A stretch of DNA of 26,385 nucleotides from an uncultured Campylobacter sp. (GTDB lineage Bacteria > Campylobacterota > Campylobacteria > Campylobacterales > Campylobacteraceae), in contig NZ_CALKTT010000081.1 of assembly GCF_937997535.1 (NCBI RefSeq), positions 1-26,385 on the forward strand, read 5' to 3'. The notes under the pieces are model-generated. The model was given only the letters and a program-made list of their open reading frames with translations, did not search any database and had not been told where the DNA came from. The first letter of the stretch is position 1. Each line of letters starts with the position of its first letter. Both the position numbers and the translations under genes were made by a program. Of this stretch, positions 1-7,507 are shown one piece after another.

Positions 1-20
1 AATTTGTAAATTCATAAAAT

Positions 21-40
21 TCAGTATCAAACGATACTGA
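21..40. other. Perfect 8-bp inverted repeat upstream of the membrane-protein gene
   Basis: TCAGTATC (21-28) and GATACTGA (33-40) form a perfect 8-bp stem around an AAAC tetraloop. It lies about 44 bp upstream of the first gene. No T-run follows on the plus strand, so it is not a canonical intrinsic terminator for a gene entering from the left. It could be an operator, a leader hairpin, or the end of an upstream unit. Function unknown. Confidence 0.4.
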
Positions 41-83
41 CCGAGATTGAATTTACTAGGAAATTTTATAAAAAGGATCAAAT

Positions 84-788
84 TTGGTAAACGATGTTTT
101 TAATAAAAACAAAAATTTAAGGGATTATGATAAAGAGCCGATTATTATAAAAGATTACAAACCACAAGTAAATTTGATTGGTATATTTTTAATGATTTTA
201 GCTTTTATTATTTTGTGTATCGCAAAACCAGAAAAAGTCAATGGTTTTACGATTTTATCTCTTATGGTGGCAATTCCTTACATTATGAAATTTTTGGGTA
301 AAAATTATTTTATTCTGAAAAATGAAATGATAAGCCAAATTAAAAATGATAAATCTTTTGATTTTATGCAAGTAAAAAATATTAAAAATGTTAAATTTAG
401 CGTTGATTTTAGAGATGGAAGCGAACAAATTTCACTAGTTGCCAAAATTTTAATTTTGATTATTATTTCTACATACATATACGCGATTTTTGCATTTAAT
501 GAGCCTATTATTCTGTTTTTTATTTTTGCACTTATCGTTGTATTTTATGCAATTCCAAAAATCATAACTCATACAATAAATGGTGGCAAAATCAATGATA
601 GCGTTTATGATTGTCTTACCATTTACAGCAAAAATGGAAAAGTGATGAATATTATGATTTGCAACGACAAAGAATTTAAAGAATTTAAAAAATACTTTTT
701 AGAAAATGTGAAATTAAATATTTCAAATGCTAAAACTAGCTTTGGAATTTTTGATAAAAATTTTTATAACACAAGGAGCGAACGATGA
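84..788 (+). CDS. Hypothetical membrane protein, partner of the RTX-like gene
   Basis: I do not recognise a family. The 234-residue product has hydrophobic stretches at about 31-47, 55-72, 116-139 and 142-160, suggesting three or four membrane spans. A polar, Lys-rich region lies at about 73-115 and a cytoplasmic-looking tail at 161-234. The start is a TTG at 84, chosen because an AAGGAT ribosome-binding site sits at 73-78; no better-placed ATG is visible. Its stop codon overlaps the next gene's start in an ATGA arrangement (785-788), so the two are probably translationally coupled. Base composition is strongly AT-rich compared with the housekeeping genes beyond 2530. A role as immunity or accessory partner to the downstream RTX-like protein is inference from the coupling only. 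Confidence 0.75.
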   Translation: MVNDVFNKNKNLRDYDKEPIIIKDYKPQVNLIGIFLMILAFIILCIAKPEKVNGFTILSLMVAIPYIMKFLGKNYFILKNEMISQIKNDKSFDFMQVKNIKNVKFSVDFRDGSEQISLVAKILILIIISTYIYAIFAFNEPIILFFIFALIVVFYAIPKIITHTINGGKINDSVYDCLTIYSKNGKVMNIMICNDKEFKEFKKYFLENVKLNISNAKTSFGIFDKNFYNTRSER

Positions 789-1891
789 ATTCAACAGGTA
801 GCAGAGAAGCGAAAGCAAGAGTTGCTTTGGATAAAGCTGAAAAAATTATTATTGAAAAATTTACTAAATTCAATCTTTCTGAAAATAGTAAAGATAATTT
901 AAAAAATATTCGTAAAATGTGGAATAGCGCAAGCAGTGGTTATAGTATTGCTGAAAATTTCACTGATATACCCGAAAAGATTTTAAAAAGCAAAGCTAGG
1001 GCTATTGTTTTGTTTGTAGAAACTGCAGCAGGAAATGTATTAGTTGATAGCACTATGGGTGAAAGCAAAATGAAACAAATGGTTGGGGCGTTAGGAGATG
1101 CAATTATTGCTGGTGCGGCATTATTGACACCGCAAGGTTGGATAATTACTGGTGTAAATTTGGCATTATCTCTTGTTGATTGGGATTTGGGAAGTATATT
1201 TAAGAAAATATATGGAGAAGATAACGATAATATAAATATTACCTCAAATGGCTTTATAGAAGTTATGAATAATGATGGTTCTATTTATACAAGACCATTA
1301 TCGACACAAGCTAGAAAAATTTTAAACATTAATGGTGAGCCAAGTGGTTCTATATTTGGCGACAGGAAAGGCGATGTATTGTTCGGCAGTAGTGGAGATG
1401 ACTTGCTTCAAGGTAGAAATAGCGATGATTTGCTTCTTGGGGGAGCCGGCTATGATACATACTTTGCCGACGGCAAAGACACTATAAGAGATGAGGATGG
1501 AAAAGGTCAGGTATATTTTCATGGTCGCAAACTAACTGACGGCACTCAAATAGAAAAAGGCTCAAACATATATAAAACAAAAGACAATATAAAATATGAA
1601 CTAATTGATAATAAGCTTATAGTAAATGATAGCCTTATTATAGAAGACTTTAATCCATACCAAGAGTGTCTTGACATAACCCTACACAAAGCAGATGAGA
1701 TAGCAGTAAATGTATCAAATGCAAATGCAGTAGAAAAAGCAGGAAAGATGAATTTTACAATCTCACTTAGTAGAGAGCTAAGGGAGGGTGAATTTGTAAA
1801 AGTAACCATACCTGCCATAAACGGCAATGAAGCAAAAACTTATATGTTTATGCACCATAGCAACCCAAACTATACGCTAGGAGCAGCATAG
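785..1891 (+). CDS. RTX-type (haemolysin-type calcium-binding repeat) protein, possibly C-terminally truncated
   Basis: The 368-residue product begins with a charged helical-looking region (1-70). A Gly/Ala-rich hydrophobic stretch follows at about 99-131. Tandem Gly-Asp repeats of the RTX calcium-binding type lie at about 187-225 (GDRKGD, GSSGDDLLQG, GGAGYDTY), followed by GKDTIRDEDGKG. Residues 284-300 resemble the IxDF...LDI element seen after such repeats, and 316-342 resemble the start of a Calx-beta-like strand pattern. There is no N-terminal signal peptide; RTX proteins normally leave by type I secretion through a C-terminal signal, but no T1SS genes are in this window. The start is an ATG at 785 with AAGGAG at 773-778. 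It ends abruptly within the Calx-beta-like region, and 14 sense codons continue in another frame past the stop. A toxin, adhesin or bacteriocin role is possible but not shown. Confidence 0.8.
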   Translation: MNSTGSREAKARVALDKAEKIIIEKFTKFNLSENSKDNLKNIRKMWNSASSGYSIAENFTDIPEKILKSKARAIVLFVETAAGNVLVDSTMGESKMKQMVGALGDAIIAGAALLTPQGWIITGVNLALSLVDWDLGSIFKKIYGEDNDNINITSNGFIEVMNNDGSIYTRPLSTQARKILNINGEPSGSIFGDRKGDVLFGSSGDDLLQGRNSDDLLLGGAGYDTYFADGKDTIRDEDGKGQVYFHGRKLTDGTQIEKGSNIYKTKDNIKYELIDNKLIVNDSLIIEDFNPYQECLDITLHKADEIAVNVSNANAVEKAGKMNFTISLSRELREGEFVKVTIPAINGNEAKTYMFMHHSNPNYTLGAA

Positions 1892-1924
1892 AGCATGTAT
1901 TTACTGGTAGCACAAATTATGAAT

Positions 1925-1957
1925 ATTAACAATATTCTAGCCCTTTCGAATGTTAAT
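1925..1957. other. Weak inverted repeat between convergent genes
   Basis: ATTAACA (1925-1931) and TGTTAAT (1951-1957) can pair over a 19-base loop. The repeat lies between the RTX-like gene and the convergent 85-aa gene and overlaps the end of the latter. The stem is short and AT-only, so a terminator role is uncertain. Confidence 0.2.
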
Positions 1958-2194
1958 TTCATCGGCATTGCCTAGAACTTTGATTAACTTGCCACCTTGC
2001 GTATAATGATAGTGTCTATGTATTTTAACCGTTCCGTCTCTAGCTAGCGAGCTATAAAATTTAACGGCTATGAAATCGTCTAAGACTTCGACCATAGTGC
2101 GCTTATATTGCGGCAAAATAAAATTCCTGACTACTTTGTCGGGGTCTGATTTGAAAATTGGATTATCCTTAATTTTTGTAAAAACTCCCGTCAT
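1937..2194 (-). CDS. Small hypothetical protein (85 aa)
   Basis: I do not recognise this protein. It is 85 residues, basic and soluble-looking, with no membrane segment and a His/Tyr-rich stretch near residues 59-64 (HRHYHY). The gene is supported by a good ribosome-binding site, AAAGGAAG, about five bases before the ATG at 2194. Its composition is also far less biased than that of the shadow frames around it. It is convergent with the RTX-like gene and lies between it and tRNA-Leu, in the AT-rich patch. No operon partner is visible. It could be a cargo gene of an acquired segment, but nothing in the sequence gives a function. Confidence 0.55.
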   Translation of the reverse strand: MTGVFTKIKDNPIFKSDPDKVVRNFILPQYKRTMVEVLDDFIAVKFYSSLARDGTVKIHRHYHYTQGGKLIKVLGNADEINIRKG

Positions 2195-2441
2195 CTTTCT
2201 TCCTTTGTATAGTAATTTTAGGCAGATTATAGAATTTCCTCAAAGGATTAACAAGGCAGGAGCGCAAAAAAAGCTACTATACAATTTTTTAATATATAGT
2301 ATTTTCTTAAAATATATGTATGAATCGATGATTTTCGGCGCTAAGAATTTTTTAAGAATAATTTTAAAATTACCAAAAATAGGGCTCAAAAAATTATTTA
2401 AAAATTCAAAAAACGAAAAAATAGGAGAAAATTTTAATAGA
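2195..2441. other. AT-rich intergenic region between the 85-aa gene and tRNA-Leu
   Basis: About 250 bp with A/T runs and no convincing gene. Frames that stay open here run through the tRNA or have no ribosome-binding site. On the minus strand, just past the tRNA 3' end, there are T-runs (about 2415-2438) that could end tRNA transcription. It is the likely edge of the AT-rich patch. Confidence 0.5.
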
Positions 2442-2526
2442 TGGTGCGACCGACGAGATTTGAACTCGTACACCTTGCGGCACTACCCCCTCAAGATAGC
2501 GTGTCTACCAATTCCACCACGGTCGC
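2442..2526 (-). tRNA. tRNA-Leu (anticodon GAG)
   Basis: Read on the minus strand, this folds as a class II tRNA. The acceptor stem is GCGACCG (2526-2520) with CGGTCGC (2452-2446). The D-loop contains AATTGGTAGA. The anticodon stem is CTATC/GGTAG with loop TTGAGGG, giving anticodon GAG (Leu, CUU/CUC codons). A long variable arm with TGCCGCAAGGTGT precedes the T-arm ACGAG-TTCAAAT-CTCGT. The 3' CCA is encoded (2444-2442). Its 3' end faces the AT-rich patch at the left of the window. Confidence 0.96.
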
Positions 2527-2557
2527 ATAAATTTTAAAGCTTAATCTCAAGCCTTGA

Positions 2558-2563
2558 ATTATA
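2558..2563 (-). promoter_or_regulatory. Candidate -10 box for tRNA-Leu
   Basis: A perfect TATAAT on the minus strand lies 32 bases before the tRNA 5' end, immediately after the hairpin that follows atpE. No good -35 is visible, which is normal for Campylobacter sigma-70 promoters. Confidence 0.5.
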
Positions 2564-2571
2564 TAAGTTTG

Positions 2572-2591
2572 AAGCCCGATTTCTCGGGCTT
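2572..2591 (-). terminator. Hairpin downstream of atpE
   Basis: AAGCCCGA and TCGGGCTT pair perfectly (8 bp) with a four-base loop, starting five bases after the atpE stop codon. The T-run is short on the minus strand. On the plus strand the stem is followed by TTTT, so it may act in both directions. It separates atpE from the tRNA promoter. Confidence 0.55.
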
Positions 2592-2595
2592 TTGA

Positions 2596-2934
2596 TTAAT
2601 TTGCAGCAGCCTTTAAACCCGCTGTCAAAAAAGGATTTACGAAAAGCAAGATAAATGAAATAACTAATGCATAGATAACCTGCGCTTCGATCATCGCAAG
2701 CGAAATATACATCGTATTCGATAGCTTGCTAGCTACGCTTGGATTTCTAGCGATGCCGTTAAGCGTCGCACTAGCGGCATTTCCCATACCTAACGCGCCA
2801 CCCAAAGCGGCTAGACCTAAAACGACTGCAACGGTAATTGCAGAAAAAGAAACGATCTGAGTGTAAGCACTTAGCTGCTCGCTAGCGAAAGCCGCGCCGC
2901 AAAGCGCAAATAACAATACAAGAACTTTTTTCAT
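2596..2934 (-). CDS. atpE: ATP synthase F0 subunit c
   Basis: The proton-translocating ring subunit of F0F1 ATP synthase, in the inner membrane. From the ATG at 2934 the protein has 112 residues. An N-terminal hydrophobic segment (about 3-17) ending in AFAS looks like a cleavable signal or extra helix, as is usual for Campylobacter and Helicobacter c-subunits. Helix 1 carries the Gly-rich packing motif (about 40-51), the polar loop holds R63-N-P, and helix 2 has the proton-binding E83 in AMIEAQ. An in-frame ATG lies four codons upstream at 2946, but GGAG (2941-2944) overlaps it and is correctly placed for 2934, so 2934 is preferred. The gene stands alone, with its own leader and a downstream hairpin, as expected for epsilonproteobacteria, where atpE is often detached from the main atp operon. 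Confidence 0.95.
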   Translation of the reverse strand: MKKVLVLLFALCGAAFASEQLSAYTQIVSFSAITVAVVLGLAALGGALGMGNAASATLNGIARNPSVASKLSNTMYISLAMIEAQVIYALVISFILLFVNPFLTAGLKAAAN

Positions 2935-3006
2935 AAAAGTCTCCATAAATAAATTTTAAAACGAGTTTCGGCTCAATACCCCCTACTCCAACGTTTTAAG
3001 TGTGAA

Positions 3007-3012
3007 ATATTA
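3007..3012 (-). promoter_or_regulatory. Candidate -10 box for atpE
   Basis: TAATAT on the minus strand in an AT-rich stretch between leuA and atpE. It would give a leader of roughly 65 bases containing a G-rich run. Placement is plausible but there is no clear -35. Confidence 0.3.
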
Positions 3013-3042
3013 TTAAAATTTTGCTTTTGATTTGTTTAATCT

Positions 3043-3076
3043 GGCGGAATTTGCGTTAAATTTAACAAATCCCGCC
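3043..3076 (-). terminator. Hairpin downstream of leuA
   Basis: GGCGGGATTTG and CAAATTCCGCC (minus strand) pair over 11 positions with one G-U wobble, eight bases after the leuA stop. The 12-base loop is itself nearly self-complementary. No T-tract follows, so it may be a weak or factor-assisted terminator or an mRNA 3' end stabiliser. Confidence 0.45.
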
Positions 3077-3083
3077 AAGCAAT

Positions 3084-4598
3084 CTAACGCTTAGCGTCCA
3101 GATACGTATTTAGCGCCGCAACGTAGGCCTTTGCAGACGCTAGCATCGTATCTACGTCAAGTCCTCTGCCGATGATGGCGCCCTCGCCCGCAAATTCCAC
3201 CTTAACGGTTACTTTCGCCAGCGCGTCTTTGCCCTGTGAAACCGCTTTTACTTGGTATTCTTTCAAGCTACCGCTGATGCCGCTGATGCGGTCTATCGCT
3301 TTAAATATCGCATCCACGCCGCCGTTTCCAAGCGCGCTATCGCTTAAAATTTCATCCTTATACCTTAGCGTAAGCGCTGTGCTAGCGTGTCCTTTATTGC
3401 AGCTATTGGAGCTTAAAACTAGCACTTCATAGGTCTTTTCGGCTCCCACGAACTCGTCGTTTACGAGCTCTCTAATATCCTCGTCGAAAACGTCCTTTTT
3501 GCTATCTGCAAGCGCTTTAAATTTATTAAACGCGATCTCAATCTGCTCGTTACTAAGCTCATAGCCCAAAGATACCAGCTTGTCTTTGAAGGCGTGGCGG
3601 CCGCTGTGCTTGCCCAGCACAAGCGAGTTTTTATCAAGCCCGATATCCTCGGCGTGCATGATCTCGTAGGTTTCTTTGTGTTTTAACACACCGTCTTGGT
3701 GGATGCCACTTTCATGCGCGAAGGCGTTTTTGCCGACGATCGCTTTATTAGGCTGCGGCTCGATGCCGGTAATGCTCGCGACTAGGCGGCTGGATGGATA
3801 AATTTCTTTCAAATTTATATCGGTATAAAGCGGCGCAAATTTATCCCTGCGCGTCTTGATCGCCATTACGATCTCCTCTAGCGCCGCATTGCCCGCGCGC
3901 TCGCCGATACCGTTTATCGTGCACTCGACCTGTCTGGCTCCTGCCAAGATGGCAGCCAAGGAATTTACGGTAGCCATTCCCAAATCATTGTGGTTGTGCA
4001 CCGAAACTACGGCGCGCTCGCCGATAAGCTTAACGATCTCGCCTATGCGCGCAGTGATCTCATCCGGATAGAGATAGCCTACCGTATCGGGGATATTTAT
4101 GGTGGAGGCCCCGGCGTTTATCGCGGCGTCGCAGATCTCTTTTAAAAAACCCATATCGCTTCTGCACGCATCCTCGCAACTAAACTCCACGTCATCGCAT
4201 AGGCTTCTAGCGTATTGCACAGACTCTACGGCGCGCTTTATGACCTCTTGCGGCTGCATTTTAAGTTTAAATTCCATATGGATAGGGCTTGTAGCGATGA
4301 AGGTGTGGATGCGCCCGAGCTTTGCGCCCTTTATCGCTTCGCCTGCGGCCTTGATGTCTTTTTCTAAAGCGCGTGCAAGCGAACAGACGCGAGCCTTGCT
4401 AACGGCGCCGGCGATCTTTTCTATCGCGTCAAAGTCCCCGGGGCTCGCCGCTGCAAAACCCGCCTCGATAACATCTACGCCCAGCTTTTCAAGCTGCAAC
4501 GCAAGATGGATCTTCTCGTCCGTATTCATCGACGCTCCAGGGCTTTGCTCGCCGTCACGAAGTGTAGTATCGAAGATTATGATTTTATTTTTGTCCAT
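3084..4598 (-). CDS. leuA: 2-isopropylmalate synthase
   Basis: Catalyses acetyl-CoA plus 2-oxoisovalerate to 2-isopropylmalate, the first committed step of leucine biosynthesis, in the cytoplasm. From the ATG at 4598 the protein has 504 residues. The TIM-barrel catalytic domain starts with FDTTLRDGEQ (9-18), whose Asp and Arg act in metal and substrate binding. The metal-binding HNHND is at 201-205 and PDTVG at 170-174. A C-terminal LeuA regulatory domain (about 380-504) is present, so leucine feedback is expected. A start 11 codons upstream is possible, but the ATG at 4598 has an AAAGGAT site and matches the family N-terminus. It is preceded by a TATAAT box and followed by a hairpin, so it is probably its own unit. 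Citramalate or homocitrate synthases are relatives; length and the regulatory domain favour LeuA. Confidence 0.94.
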   Translation of the reverse strand: MDKNKIIIFDTTLRDGEQSPGASMNTDEKIHLALQLEKLGVDVIEAGFAAASPGDFDAIEKIAGAVSKARVCSLARALEKDIKAAGEAIKGAKLGRIHTFIATSPIHMEFKLKMQPQEVIKRAVESVQYARSLCDDVEFSCEDACRSDMGFLKEICDAAINAGASTINIPDTVGYLYPDEITARIGEIVKLIGERAVVSVHNHNDLGMATVNSLAAILAGARQVECTINGIGERAGNAALEEIVMAIKTRRDKFAPLYTDINLKEIYPSSRLVASITGIEPQPNKAIVGKNAFAHESGIHQDGVLKHKETYEIMHAEDIGLDKNSLVLGKHSGRHAFKDKLVSLGYELSNEQIEIAFNKFKALADSKKDVFDEDIRELVNDEFVGAEKTYEVLVLSSNSCNKGHASTALTLRYKDEILSDSALGNGGVDAIFKAIDRISGISGSLKEYQVKAVSQGKDALAKVTVKVEFAGEGAIIGRGLDVDTMLASAKAYVAALNTYLDAKR

Positions 4599-4632
4599 TA
4601 CAAATCCTTTCAAAGGGTTAAAATTTGGCAAA

Positions 4633-4638
4633 ATTATA
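4633..4638 (-). promoter_or_regulatory. Candidate -10 box for leuA
   Basis: A perfect TATAAT on the minus strand lies 34 bases before the leuA ATG, in the gap after pssA. The implied leader is under 30 bases, leaving no room for a leucine attenuator. No consensus -35 is evident. Confidence 0.5.
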
Positions 4639-4682
4639 GCCGCGCAAACTTAAAACAATCGCGATAATAAACATATTTGAGA

Positions 4683-5432
4683 TTATTTCGCCGTTTCCTC
4701 GGGTTTATCTTTTTTATGAAATTTGGCCGCGCTTAAATTTAAAGCTCCGCGAACTAAACCGTAAACTATATAAACCAAAGTGAGCACCGCCGGGAATTCC
4801 AGCCTGAAAAGATATAAAAGCGAGAAAAATACGACGATTAGAAGCACTAAAATTTTAATCGCGTTGGGGCGCTTTAGGCTGATCTTTTTAAAGCTCGGAA
4901 AGCGGATGTTACTTACCATCAAAAACGACAGTGCCGCCGTTGCGATGATCAAAAATACCCCAAATCCTTTAGAAAGCTCATATTTTAGATAAATTCCGAT
5001 CCAAAACGCCATCGTAATCGCAGCCGTCGGAATCGGCAGCCCGATAAAAACGCTAGGCTCGTAGGTGCCCGTGGTGACATTGAATCGCGCCAGCCTGATC
5101 GCGCCGAAAACCACGTAAAGCGCAGCTACGAGCGAGCCGACCTTGCCGTAATCGTGCCCAACCGCGCAGTAAAACAGTAGCGCCGGCGCAACGCCGAAAG
5201 CCACTATATCCGCAAGGCTGTCGAATTCCACGCCGAATTTCGACGTCGCATGCGTTAGCCTCGCTACGCGACCGTCGAGTCCGTCGCAGATCAAGGATAA
5301 AATGATATAAAAGATCGCGGCGCTGAAGTTGCCTTTGATCGTAGAAATTATGCTGATAACCGCCAAAAATGCACTTGCCGCCGTGAAAAAATTCGGCAAT
5401 ATGTAGATCAATTTTCCCTTTTCCTCTTCCAT
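4683..5432 (-). CDS. pssA: CDP-diacylglycerol--serine O-phosphatidyltransferase
   Basis: Makes phosphatidylserine from CDP-diacylglycerol and serine, the precursor of phosphatidylethanolamine, in the inner membrane. The 249-residue protein has several membrane spans and the CDP-alcohol phosphotransferase signature: D50, then D53-G54..A57-R58, G67, D71 and D75. The C-terminus is Lys-rich and cytoplasmic. The ATG at 5432 has only a weak purine stretch (AGAG) upstream. The gene lies 50 bases past the hairpin at the end of ftsH and upstream of leuA. In Campylobacter and Helicobacter pssA commonly follows ftsH, so co-transcription with ftsH is likely. Phosphatidylglycerophosphate synthase shares the motif, but the overall length and context favour PssA. 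Confidence 0.9.
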   Translation of the reverse strand: MEEEKGKLIYILPNFFTAASAFLAVISIISTIKGNFSAAIFYIILSLICDGLDGRVARLTHATSKFGVEFDSLADIVAFGVAPALLFYCAVGHDYGKVGSLVAALYVVFGAIRLARFNVTTGTYEPSVFIGLPIPTAAITMAFWIGIYLKYELSKGFGVFLIIATAALSFLMVSNIRFPSFKKISLKRPNAIKILVLLIVVFFSLLYLFRLEFPAVLTLVYIVYGLVRGALNLSAAKFHKKDKPEETAK

Positions 5433-5543
5433 CTCTTACTCTTTAAATTTTATTTTTGCACCGCTTTTCATTCGGTGCCGCGGATCGCTCGTAAAATGCT
5501 TTAGCGCGACCTTCTTAAAATTTAGCCTTAATTCCTGCTCCGC

Positions 5544-5568
5544 GCGAGGCTTTAAATTTAAGCCTCGC
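5544..5568 (-). terminator. Hairpin overlapping the ftsH stop codon
   Basis: GCGAGGCTT and AAGCCTCGC form a perfect 9-bp stem with a 7-base AT loop. The first arm covers the last ftsH codons and the TAA stop (5558-5560). There is no T-tract after it on the minus strand, so it may protect the mRNA 3' end or only partly terminate before pssA. Confidence 0.4.
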
Positions 5569-7507
5569 TCTTTGCGCTTTCGATATCATCATTAGCGCCT
5601 AAATTTCGCACCAGACGGGTAGGCATGCCGTTATCTTTTTCAAATTTAGAGATGATCTCCACGATCTGCTCTCCAGAGACCGTCTCCTTCTCATACAGCG
5701 CCTTTACCATCTCCTCAATCGCCGGAGCGTAGGTCCTTAGCGTCTCTTTTACCGCCGCATAGCGCTCATCCAGCGTCTTGCGGACATATTCGTCGATCTT
5801 AACTGCCGTTACCTCGCTATAATCCTTGATGCTCTGTCCGCCGTTTAGGAAGGAATACTGCTGCTTTTCTAGCACCGCAAGCCCGAGCGCATCGGTCATT
5901 CCGACCTGAGTAGCCATAAATTTAAGCATATCGGTAGCGCGCTGCAAATCGTTGCCCGCTCCGTCGGTGATCTCGCCTAAAAATACATCCTCCGCCGCGC
6001 GCCCCGCCAAAAACGTATCGATCTCGGCAAAAATTTCATGGCGCTGGTGCAGATATCTATTTTCAAACGGAGAATTTAGCGTGTATCCCGCAGCGCTCAA
6101 TCCGCGCGGCACGATAGTTACCTTCGATACCGGCATCGCGCCTTTAGTAAGCTCGGCGATGAGCGCATGACCGCTTTCGTGGTAGGCGACGATCCGCTTT
6201 TCGATAGGGCTTACGCGGCGTGATTTTTTAGCCAGTCCGATACCGACGCGCTCGATCGCTTCGAGTAGGTCTTTTTGCTCGACCTCCGCCTTTGCCTCGC
6301 GACCCGCTAAAAGCGCGGCTTCGTTGATGATATTTGCAAGATCGGCTCCCGCAAAGCCCACGGTAAGGCGCGCGATCTCTTCGATATCGATGTCGCGGGC
6401 AAATTTAACGTCGCGCATATGCACCTTTAAAATCGCCATTCTGCCGTCAAAATCGGGTCTATCGACCAAAACCTGCCTATCGAATCTGCCCGGACGCAGA
6501 AGCGCCGCATCCAGCGTCTCGGGGCGGTTGGTAGCCGCAAGGACGATCACCGGGCTTGATTCCGAGCCGAAGCCGTCCATCTCGGCAAGCAGCTGATTTA
6601 GCGTCTGTTCGCGCTCGTCGTTACCGCCGCCGATACCGCCTGCGGTTCTGCTTTTGCCGATCGCGTCGATCTCGTCGATGAAAACGATCGCCGGAGCCTG
6701 TTTTTTAGCGTTATCGAATAGATCGCGCACTCTGCTGGCGCCCACGCCTACGAACATCTCTATAAAGCTCGAGCCCGATACCGAAAAAAACGGCACGTCC
6801 GCTTCGCCCGCGACCGCTTTGGCTAGCAGCGTCTTGCCCGTGCCCGGAGGTCCAACCAAAAGCACGCCTTTTGGAATTTTAGCTCCGAGGCTGATATATC
6901 GCTCGGGGTTTTTTAAGAAATCTACGATCTCTTTAACCTCCTCTTTCGCCTCTTCGACGCCCGCGACATCGCTAAATTTAACCTTCGGTTTTTCGGCGCT
7001 TACCAGGTTTTTAGAGCTTCCGATGCCGAGCACGCCACCGCCCATATTGCGCTGCATGCGGTTGGCTAAAAACATCCAAATTCCAAAGAAAATCACGAGC
7101 GGCAAGACCCAGCTAAAGAGCAGATCGGTCAAAAAGTTGCTCTCGTTATACGCGCCGTATGGAATTTTGCGCGATTCTAAAATTTGAACTAGCTCGGGAT
7201 CATCTACGCGCTTGGCGGTGTAGATTACGTTGCCGACTTGCGCTTTAATCGTGGAGCTTCCGATGGAGACCATGCTTACTTGAGAGTTTTTGATTTGCGA
7301 TTTTAGCTCGGAGTAAGTTACGTTTCTACTCTCGCCTGAAACGGAGCCTAGCACTCCGCCACTATCAAATCCGCCACTTGGGGATATCGCTTTAAACACG
7401 ACTATCAAAATAAGCGCAAAAATTATAAAAACGCCGATCGGATTTTTATTGAAAAAATTGTTTCCGCCGCCGTTTTGAGGGGGTTGATTATTTGGGTTGT
7501 TATTCAT
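5558..7507 (-). CDS. ftsH: ATP-dependent zinc metalloprotease FtsH
   Basis: Membrane-anchored AAA+ protease that degrades misfolded membrane proteins and regulatory substrates. The 649-residue protein has an Asn/Gly-rich N-terminus, a first span (about 23-40), a periplasmic segment and a second span (about 127-147). The AAA domain has Walker A GPPGTGKT (219-226), Walker B VFIDEID (275-281) and a second region of homology with ATNRPETLD. The zinc site is HESGH (443-447), with the distal ligand region GAGNDLQRA further on. All catalytic elements are intact. The ATG at 7507 has AAAGGAAA in front and overlaps the prmA stop (ATGA, 7504-7507), so the two are translationally coupled. A hairpin overlaps its stop codon. 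Confidence 0.97.
   Translation of the reverse strand: MNNNPNNQPPQNGGGNNFFNKNPIGVFIIFALILIVVFKAISPSGGFDSGGVLGSVSGESRNVTYSELKSQIKNSQVSMVSIGSSTIKAQVGNVIYTAKRVDDPELVQILESRKIPYGAYNESNFLTDLLFSWVLPLVIFFGIWMFLANRMQRNMGGGVLGIGSSKNLVSAEKPKVKFSDVAGVEEAKEEVKEIVDFLKNPERYISLGAKIPKGVLLVGPPGTGKTLLAKAVAGEADVPFFSVSGSSFIEMFVGVGASRVRDLFDNAKKQAPAIVFIDEIDAIGKSRTAGGIGGGNDEREQTLNQLLAEMDGFGSESSPVIVLAATNRPETLDAALLRPGRFDRQVLVDRPDFDGRMAILKVHMRDVKFARDIDIEEIARLTVGFAGADLANIINEAALLAGREAKAEVEQKDLLEAIERVGIGLAKKSRRVSPIEKRIVAYHESGHALIAELTKGAMPVSKVTIVPRGLSAAGYTLNSPFENRYLHQRHEIFAEIDTFLAGRAAEDVFLGEITDGAGNDLQRATDMLKFMATQVGMTDALGLAVLEKQQYSFLNGGQSIKDYSEVTAVKIDEYVRKTLDERYAAVKETLRTYAPAIEEMVKALYEKETVSGEQIVEIISKFEKDNGMPTRLVRNLGANDDIESAKSEA

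Noticed and set aside
2070..2537. Plus-strand frame of 155 codons running through tRNA-Leu
   Set aside because: It overlaps both the 85-aa gene and the whole tRNA, and has no family features.
4099..4653. Open plus-strand frame of 184 codons opposite leuA
   Set aside because: It is fully antisense to a strongly conserved gene, has a Ser/Ala-heavy composition typical of a shadow frame, and no convincing ribosome-binding site.
6654..7187. Open plus-strand frame opposite ftsH
   Set aside because: Complement of the conserved AAA region of ftsH; composition reflects the opposite strand's codon bias.
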